From Alphaproteobacteria bacterium (GTDB taxonomy: Bacteria; Pseudomonadota; Alphaproteobacteria; Sphingomonadales; Rhodothalassiaceae): 12,175 bases of DNA. This document shows, piece after piece, positions 6,994 through 12,175 of this stretch (its first letter is position 1; the number at the start of each line of letters is the position of its first letter). The DNA lies in assembly GCA_003694205.1 (NCBI GenBank), contig RFKS01000049.1, positions 1-12,175 on the forward strand, given 5' to 3'. A program made the translations under genes and the position numbers. The notes below the pieces were generated by a model. That model made no database searches and was not told the DNA's origin. It saw only the letters and a list, made by a program, of their open reading frames with translations.

Positions 6994-8367
6994 ATGGAAG
7001 TGAGCGGGTGTATGGGGCAGACAAGGCAAACGGCGCGGGATGAAGGCGTTGCGGCCTCAAGTGCGAATGGCGGCGCAGCGGATCCCTTTGCCGATCTGCA
7101 TCCGCCGCTGACCGCGACCCAGGCCGTTGTCGAGGCCGACCGCTGCCTTTATTGCTATGAGGCACCTTGCATCGCGGCCTGCCCCACCGGCATCGATATC
7201 CCCACCTTCATCCATCAGATTCGCACCGGCAATCTCGTCGGATCGGCGGAAACGATCCTCGAGGCGAACATCATGGGCGGCACCTGCGCCCGCGCCTGCC
7301 CGACGGAAATCCTCTGCGAGCAGGCCTGCGTGCTCAACGCTCGCGAGCGCGAGCCGGTGGAGATCGGGCGCCTGCAGCGTCACGCGGTCGATCATCTTCT
7401 CGCCGCCAACGGGCCGCATCCCTTCACCCGTGCACCCGAGACCGGCAAGCGAATCGCCGTCGTCGGGGCCGGTCCTGCCGGACTCGCCTTCGCGCACGAA
7501 GCGGCGCGATTCGGTCACAGCGTCACCGTCTACGACGCGCGTCCGAAACCGGGCGGTCTCAATGAATACGGTCTTGCTGCCTACAAGATGGTCAATGACT
7601 TTGCGCAGCAGGAAGTGAGGTTCATCCTCGGCATCGGCGGCATCGAGCTCCGGCTCGGCATGGGCCTCGGCAAGGAACTGAAGCTTGCAGACCTGCGCGC
7701 GGAATATGATGCGGTTTTCATCGGCGTCGGCCTCACCGAGCCGGTGCCGCTCGGGATTCCCGGCGAGGATGCGCCCGCAGTCGAGGACGCGATCGATTTC
7801 ATAGCACGGCTCCGGCAGGCCGAGCCCAAATCGTCGCTGGCGCTCAAGGGCGATGTCATCGTCATCGGCGGCGGCAACACCGCGATCGACGCCGCCGTGC
7901 AGGCGAGAAAGCTGGGCGCGGAGATGGTCCACCTCGTCTATCGCCGAGGACCCGAGCATATGGGCGCCACCCACTGGGAGCAGGATCTCGCCCGCCTCAA
8001 CGGGGTCATCTTCCGGCACTGGGCGCGGCCGGTGGCAATTGCCGATCGCGGCGACGTCGCCGAGGTGACCTTCGAACGCACGCGCCTTGCGGACGGCCGG
8101 CTCGCTGGCACGGGCGAGCATTTCACGCTGCGGGCCGCGCATGTCCTCAAGGCCGTGGGACAGCGGCTGGCGCCGGAGGGTCTTGAAGAATTGCGCCGCG
8201 AGGGCGGCAAATTGTGGGTCGATGACCGTTATCGGACCTCGCTTCCCGGCGTCTACGCCGGCGGCGACTGCATCGCGCGTACCGTGGACCTGACCGTGCA
8301 GGCGGTCGAGGACGGCAAGCAGGCCGCACGCAGTGCCGATGCCTTTCTCAAGGAAAAGGAAAGCTGA
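6994..8367 (+). CDS. preT: NAD-dependent dihydropyrimidine dehydrogenase, electron-transfer subunit PreT
   Basis: A 457-residue flavoprotein of the GltD-like family. It takes electrons from NADH and passes them through FAD and iron-sulfur clusters to PreA, which reduces uracil and thymine to the 5,6-dihydro forms, the first step of reductive pyrimidine catabolism. The N-terminal cluster domain has C51, C54, C59, C63 and C102, C108, C112 (an extra C98 is present). Q128 falls 16 residues after C112, exactly where mammalian DPD uses a glutamine as cluster ligand. FAD binding: IAVVGAGPAGLAF with G158/G160/G163. NAD(H) binding: VIVIGGGNTAIDAA with G292-G294. A C-terminal GVYAGGDCIARTVDL segment closes the FAD fold. 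E. coli PreT is about 412 residues; the extra length is mostly N-terminal. The start is set by GGGGGA before ATG 6994. preA follows after 2 nt, so the two are translationally coupled. It is cytoplasmic. Glutamate-synthase small subunit was considered, but the Gln ligand and preA pairing decide. Confidence 0.93.
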   Translation: MEVSGCMGQTRQTARDEGVAASSANGGAADPFADLHPPLTATQAVVEADRCLYCYEAPCIAACPTGIDIPTFIHQIRTGNLVGSAETILEANIMGGTCARACPTEILCEQACVLNAREREPVEIGRLQRHAVDHLLAANGPHPFTRAPETGKRIAVVGAGPAGLAFAHEAARFGHSVTVYDARPKPGGLNEYGLAAYKMVNDFAQQEVRFILGIGGIELRLGMGLGKELKLADLRAEYDAVFIGVGLTEPVPLGIPGEDAPAVEDAIDFIARLRQAEPKSSLALKGDVIVIGGGNTAIDAAVQARKLGAEMVHLVYRRGPEHMGATHWEQDLARLNGVIFRHWARPVAIADRGDVAEVTFERTRLADGRLAGTGEHFTLRAAHVLKAVGQRLAPEGLEELRREGGKLWVDDRYRTSLPGVYAGGDCIARTVDLTVQAVEDGKQAARSADAFLKEKES

Positions 8368-8369
8368 CG

Positions 8370-9650
8370 ATGATTGATCTCGGATGTCGTATTGGCGGGA
8401 TCGAGAGCATCAATCCCTACTGGCTCGCCTCGGCGCCGCCGACCGACAAGAAATACAATGTCGAGCGTGCCTTCCGGGCCGGCTGGGGCGGCGCGGTGTG
8501 GAAGACGCTCGGCGAGGATCCGCCGGTGGTCAATGTGACGAGCCGCTATGGGGTGCACAAGAGTGCCATGGGCGGCATCATCGGCATCAACAACAATGAA
8601 CTCATCTCCGACCGACCGCTCGAGGTAAATCTCAAAGAGATCGAGGCGATGCGCCGCGAGTGGCCGGACCGCGTGATCATCGGTTCGATGATGGCGCCAA
8701 TGGACGAGCAGGCGTGGAAGGACCTCGCCATCCGCATTGCCAATACCGGCGTGCAGGGGCTCGAGCTCAATCTCGGTTGTCCGCACGGCATGTGCGAACG
8801 CGGCATGGGCTCGGCCATCGGCCAGGTGCCCGAATTCGTCGAGAAAACGACCCGCTGGGTCCGCGAGGCGGTCGATCTGCCGGTGTTCACCAAGCTCACC
8901 CCCAACATCACCGACATCGTCGAGGTCGCGGAAGCGGCGAAACAGGGCGGTGCGACGGCGGTGTCGCTCATCAACACGGTGAATTCGATCATCGGCGTCG
9001 ATCTCGACGCCATGGCGCCGAAGCCCATGATTGACGGCAAGGGCACGCACGGTGGTTATTGCGGCGAGGCGGTGAAGCCGATCGCGCTCCATATGGTGGC
9101 CGAAATCGCTCGCGCCGAAGCGACCCGCGGCCTCGAGATCTCCGCCATCGGCGGCATCACGACCTGGCGCGACGCCGCCGAGTTCATCGCTCTCGGCGCC
9201 TCGGGCGTTCAGGTCTGCACCGCGGCCATGCTTTATGGTTTCCGTATCGTCGAGGATATGATCGACGGGCTCGTGCACTATCTCGCGAGCCACGGTTACC
9301 GCTCGCTGGACGCGCTCCGCGGTCGGGCGTTGCCCAATACCGTCGACTGGAACCAACTCAATCTCAATTACGATCTCAAGGCCCGCATCGACGAGGCCAG
9401 CTGCATCGAATGCGGCCGCTGCCACATCGCCTGCGAGGACACCTCGCATCAGGCGATCCGCATCGAGGCCAAGGCGGAGGGCGGGCGCCGCTTCGTCGTC
9501 GTCGACGAGGACTGCGTCGGCTGCAATCTGTGCATGATGATCTGTCCGGTTCCGGACTGCATCACGATGGAGCCGGTCGACAATGGCCTGCCGGCGATCA
9601 CCTGGCCGGAGCATCCGAAAAATCCGGCGCGCAAGGCGGCCGCCGAATAG
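8370..9650 (+). CDS. preA: NAD-dependent dihydropyrimidine dehydrogenase, catalytic subunit PreA
   Basis: A 426-residue cytoplasmic enzyme: an FMN TIM barrel of the dihydroorotate dehydrogenase type (about 1-310) followed by a two-cluster ferredoxin domain. It reduces uracil/thymine at the FMN site. N134-L-G-C137-P-H-G-M matches the DPD active-site loop, with C137 in the place of the catalytic cysteine (C671 in mammalian DPD). KLTPNITDI and SAIGGITTWRDAAEFIALGASGVQVCTA (barrel end, phosphate-binding region) are typical of the family. The ferredoxin part has C345-x2-C348-x2-C351-x3-C355 and C382-x2-C385-x2-C388-x3-C392-P, two [4Fe-4S] clusters. The length is close to that of E. coli PreA (about 411). 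The ATG is 2 nt after the preT stop; AAGGAAAGGAAAG at the preT 3' end supplies the ribosome binding site. In mammals PreT and PreA are fused in one chain; here they are separate, the usual bacterial form. Confidence 0.95.
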   Translation: MIDLGCRIGGIESINPYWLASAPPTDKKYNVERAFRAGWGGAVWKTLGEDPPVVNVTSRYGVHKSAMGGIIGINNNELISDRPLEVNLKEIEAMRREWPDRVIIGSMMAPMDEQAWKDLAIRIANTGVQGLELNLGCPHGMCERGMGSAIGQVPEFVEKTTRWVREAVDLPVFTKLTPNITDIVEVAEAAKQGGATAVSLINTVNSIIGVDLDAMAPKPMIDGKGTHGGYCGEAVKPIALHMVAEIARAEATRGLEISAIGGITTWRDAAEFIALGASGVQVCTAAMLYGFRIVEDMIDGLVHYLASHGYRSLDALRGRALPNTVDWNQLNLNYDLKARIDEASCIECGRCHIACEDTSHQAIRIEAKAEGGRRFVVVDEDCVGCNLCMMICPVPDCITMEPVDNGLPAITWPEHPKNPARKAAAE

Positions 9651-9687
9651 GCCCCGCCGCAGCACCGGGCATCAAGGGAGCAGGATC

Positions 9688-11007
9688 ATGGATGGTGGAT
9701 TGCGCAACAGTCTCGAGGCCTATTGGATGCCGTTTACGGCGAACCGGCAGTTCAAGGCAGCGCCGCGCCTGTTCGTTGCGGCAAAGGACATGCACTACAC
9801 CACCGCCGACGGCCGGCAGGTGCTCGACGGCATCGCCGGGCTCTGGTGCTGCAATGCGGGGCACGGGCGGCAGAAGATCGTGGACGCGGTGAGTCGGCAG
9901 GTCGCCGAGCTCGACTATTCTCCCGCCTTCCAGATGGGCCATCCCAAGGCCTTCGAGCTCGCAAGCCGACTTGCCGGGCTCATGGCCGGTGATCTCGACC
10001 ATGTCTTCTTTACCAATTCCGGGTCGGAGTCGGTTGAGACCGCGCTCAAGATCGCGCTCGCCTATCACCGCATCCGCGGCGAAGGCCACCGCACGCGCCT
10101 GATCGGGCGCGAGAAGGGCTATCACGGCGTCAATTTCGGCGGCATGTCGGTGGGTGGCATTCCCGCCAACCGGCGCATGTTCGGTACGTTGCTCGCCGGC
10201 GTCGACCATATCCGCCACACGCACAATGTTCCGGGCAACGAGTTCGCCCGCGGCCTGCCGCCGAACGGTGCCGAGCTTGCCGACGACCTCGAGCGCTTGT
10301 GCGCGCTGCACGATCCCTCGACCATCGCCGCCGTGATCGTCGAGCCGGTGGCCGGATCGGCGGGCGTCATCCTGCCGCCCAAGGGCTATCTCGAGCGCCT
10401 GCGCGCCATCTGCGACCGCCATGGCATCCTTCTCATCTTCGACGAGGTGATCACCGGTTTCGGCCGCCTCGGCGCGCCCTTCGCAGCCAATTATTTCGGT
10501 GTCCAGCCGGATATCGTGACAACGGCCAAGGGCCTGACCAGCGGCGTCGTACCGATGGGGGCGGTGTTCGTGAGAAAAGAGATCCACGACGCCTTCATGA
10601 CCGGACCGGAGCATCTCATCGAGTTCTTCCACGGCTACACCTATTCCGGCCATCCGCTTGCCTGCGCGGCGGGCCTCGCGGCGCTGGACATCTACGAGGA
10701 GGAGGAGCTGCTCACCCGGGCAAGCCGTATCGGCGCGCTCTGGGCCGACACCATGCACGGGCTCAGGGACGCGCGTCACGTGATCGACATCCGCACGCTC
10801 GGCCTCATCGCCGCGATCGAGCTCGAGCCGATCGCCGGCGCGCCGACGAAGCGCGCCTTCACCGCCTTTCTCAAAGCCTATGAGAAGGGCCTCCTCATCC
10901 GCACCACGGGCGACATCATTGCGCTGTCGCCACCGCTCATCATCAGCGAGGAACAGATCGCCACCATGGCCGAGACCCTGCGCGAGGTTCTGGGCGAGCT
11001 TGATTAA
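9688..11007 (+). CDS. bauA: Beta-alanine:pyruvate aminotransferase, class III PLP-dependent
   Basis: A 439-residue omega-amino acid:pyruvate transaminase. It moves the amino group of beta-alanine (from uracil) or beta-aminoisobutyrate (from thymine) to pyruvate, giving malonate or methylmalonate semialdehyde and alanine. The N-terminus AYWMPFTANRQFKAAPRL and VLDGIAGLWCCNAGHGR are hallmarks of the Pseudomonas beta-alanine transaminases. NSGSESVETALKIA and GREKGYHGVNFGG form the cofactor phosphate site. D252 in LLIFDEVITGFGRLG binds the pyridine nitrogen and K281 in TTAKGLTSG is the PLP lysine. R405 in GLLIRTTGD fits the arginine that binds the substrate carboxylate. Start: ATG 9688 has AAGGGAG (9674-9680) 7 nt upstream and the family's N-terminus; the open frame upstream to 9583 overlaps preA and is basic shadow sequence. 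The gap to preA is 37 nt with no terminator. Other omega-amino acids could also be substrates. Confidence 0.92.
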   Translation: MDGGLRNSLEAYWMPFTANRQFKAAPRLFVAAKDMHYTTADGRQVLDGIAGLWCCNAGHGRQKIVDAVSRQVAELDYSPAFQMGHPKAFELASRLAGLMAGDLDHVFFTNSGSESVETALKIALAYHRIRGEGHRTRLIGREKGYHGVNFGGMSVGGIPANRRMFGTLLAGVDHIRHTHNVPGNEFARGLPPNGAELADDLERLCALHDPSTIAAVIVEPVAGSAGVILPPKGYLERLRAICDRHGILLIFDEVITGFGRLGAPFAANYFGVQPDIVTTAKGLTSGVVPMGAVFVRKEIHDAFMTGPEHLIEFFHGYTYSGHPLACAAGLAALDIYEEEELLTRASRIGALWADTMHGLRDARHVIDIRTLGLIAAIELEPIAGAPTKRAFTAFLKAYEKGLLIRTTGDIIALSPPLIISEEQIATMAETLREVLGELD

Positions 11008-11015
11008 GGACACAT

Positions 11016-12175
11016 ATGCGACGGATCGAACATATCATCGACGGCGAGACGACGGCCGGTAGCGCCACCGAGACCGGGCCGGTCTTCAACCCCGCGACCG
11101 GCGAGCAGACGGCGGAGGTCGTGCTCGGCACGCCGGCCGATGTCGATACAGCGGTGGCGGCCGCTGCGCGGGCGGCGGAGGACTGGGCGGAGTGGCCGCC
11201 GGCGCGGCGGGCGCGGGTGATGTTCGCGCTCAGGGCGCTCATCGACAATCGCCGCGATCATATCGCGCGCACAATCTCCGCCGAGCACGGCAAGACCCAT
11301 GACGACGCGCTGGGCGAGGTGACGCGGGCTCTGGAGGTCGTGGAATTCGCCTGCGGAATCCCCGAGCTTCTGAAAGGCGATTTCAGCCGCAATGTGGCGC
11401 GCGGGCTCGATACGTGCTCGGAGCGGCAGCCGCTCGGCGTCGTTGCCGGCATCACGCCCTTCAATTTCCCCTTCATGGTGCCCCTGTGGATGATTCCGAT
11501 GGCGCTCGCCTGCGGCAACGGCTTCGTACTGAAGCCCTCGGAGCGCGATCCCTCGAGCGCCAATCTCATCCACGAGCTCTGCACCGAGGCCGGTGTGCCC
11601 GAAGGGTTGCTCAATGTCGTGCACGGCGATCGCGTGGCCGTCGACGCCATCCTCGATCACCCCGGCATCGCCGCCATCAGTTTCGTCGGCTCGACCCCGG
11701 TCGCGGAATATATCTACGGCCGTGGCTGCAGCTCCGGCAAGCGGGTGCAGGCGCTCGGCGGGGCCAAGAACCACATGATCATCCTGCCCGATGCCGATCT
11801 CGATCAGGCCGCCGACGCGCTGATGGGCGCGGGATACGGCTCGGCGGGCGAACGCTGCATGGCGATCTCGGTCGCAGTGCCGGTGGGCGACAAGGTGGCC
11901 GATGCCCTCGTCGAGCGGCTCGCGCCACGTGTCGCCGCGCTCAAGGTCGGCCCGGCGAGCGATCCCGAGGCAGAGATGGGGCCGCTCATCACCGCCGCGC
12001 ACCGCGACCGCGTCGCCGGACTTATCGGCAAGGGCATCGACGAAGGCGCCGAGGCCGTGGTCGATGGCCGCGGGCTGACGCTGCAGGGATATGAGGGCGG
12101 TTTCTGGCTCGGCGGCACCCTTCTCGATCGCGTGCGGCCGGAGATGACCGTCTATCGCGAAGAGATCTTCGGCCC
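11016..12175 (+). CDS. mmsA: Malonate/methylmalonate-semialdehyde dehydrogenase (CoA-acylating), cut by right edge
   Basis: 386 codons are visible of a family usually near 500; the C-terminal ~110 residues lie outside. This NAD-dependent aldehyde dehydrogenase converts malonate semialdehyde to acetyl-CoA and CO2, or methylmalonate semialdehyde to propionyl-CoA. Seen: N150 in GITPFNFPFMVPLWM (oxyanion hole), K173 in FVLKPSERDPS and FVGSTPVAEYI (NAD site), the family signature GGAKNH (248-253) and catalytic C281 in GSAGERCMAIS. A246 stands where hydrolytic aldehyde dehydrogenases carry the general-base Glu (LELGG); its absence is normal for this family, which releases the acyl group to CoA. The last visible motif is REEIFG. 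AAGGA (11006-11010), which overlaps the stop of the preceding gene, lies 5 nt before ATG 11016. The 8-nt gap and the substrate chain place it directly after the aminotransferase. It may serve both uracil and thymine branches. Confidence 0.93.
   Translation, partial: MRRIEHIIDGETTAGSATETGPVFNPATGEQTAEVVLGTPADVDTAVAAAARAAEDWAEWPPARRARVMFALRALIDNRRDHIARTISAEHGKTHDDALGEVTRALEVVEFACGIPELLKGDFSRNVARGLDTCSERQPLGVVAGITPFNFPFMVPLWMIPMALACGNGFVLKPSERDPSSANLIHELCTEAGVPEGLLNVVHGDRVAVDAILDHPGIAAISFVGSTPVAEYIYGRGCSSGKRVQALGGAKNHMIILPDADLDQAADALMGAGYGSAGERCMAISVAVPVGDKVADALVERLAPRVAALKVGPASDPEAEMGPLITAAHRDRVAGLIGKGIDEGAEAVVDGRGLTLQGYEGGFWLGGTLLDRVRPEMTVYREEIFG

Noticed and set aside
7057..8142. 361-codon open frame on the minus strand opposite preT
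   Set aside because: Antisense shadow of preT, with no domain or signal.
8253..9665. 470-codon open frame on the minus strand opposite preA
   Set aside because: Same reason: antisense to preA, low-complexity Arg/Asp/His-rich translation, no ribosome binding site or recognisable domain.
9583..9687. Upstream extension of the aminotransferase frame into preA
   Set aside because: It would overlap preA by 68 nt with a basic, non-conserved N-terminus. ATG 9688 has AAGGGAG and begins the family's conserved sequence.
9598..11013. 471-codon open frame on the minus strand opposite the aminotransferase
   Set aside because: It mirrors a strongly recognisable class III aminotransferase, is rich in Arg/Ala/Gly/Asp, and has no family motifs. 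Long antisense frames are common in GC-rich coding DNA.
1..12175. tRNA, rRNA, CRISPR array, insertion sequence or integrase
   Set aside because: No cloverleaf in the intergenic regions, no regularly spaced repeats, no transposase motifs, and no terminal inverted repeats with target duplications were seen.

Overview
The window looks like chromosomal DNA from a high-GC Gram-negative alphaproteobacterium, most likely of a sphingomonad or caulobacter type. This is inferred from two large TonB-dependent outer-membrane receptors with EEIVVTA/EEILVTA-type TonB boxes, a Tat-exported PhoD phosphatase, and the GC-rich codon use. I see no rRNA, tRNA, insertion sequence, phage gene or CRISPR array. Nearly every base belongs to one of seven genes or to two intergenic regions of about 390 nt.

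Left half (1-6605, all minus strand). From right to left in transcription order: a plug-and-barrel TonB receptor (start 6605, end 4245), a perfect 14-bp-stem terminator, a 387-nt intergenic region, a second and much larger Oar-like TonB receptor with an N-terminal carboxypeptidase-regulatory-like domain (start 3857, end 489), a 10-bp-stem terminator-like hairpin, and the first 129 codons of a PhoD-family alkaline phosphatase (start 387, running off the left edge).

Right half (6994-12175, all plus strand). A tightly packed operon for reductive pyrimidine catabolism and use of its product beta-alanine: preT and preA (the two subunits of NAD-dependent dihydropyrimidine dehydrogenase, 2 nt apart), then a class III beta-alanine:pyruvate aminotransferase (37 nt gap), then a CoA-acylating malonate/methylmalonate-semialdehyde dehydrogenase (8 nt gap, cut by the right edge). 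Together they cover uracil/thymine to dihydropyrimidine (step 1), and beta-alanine to malonate semialdehyde to acetyl-CoA (steps 4 and 5), or the beta-aminoisobutyrate equivalents. The two hydrolytic steps between, dihydropyrimidinase and beta-ureidopropionase, are not in the window and would be expected downstream.

The pre operon and the 786-residue receptor are divergent and share a 388-nt region with an AT-rich core. That core holds a 16-bp near-palindrome and a pair of inverted 9-bp motifs, which look like operator sites. The most interesting reading is that the receptor imports a pyrimidine, nucleoside or related compound for the operon. That link is inference from gene order, not shown by the sequence. 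The enzymes themselves are of known families; I do not claim a new enzymatic system.
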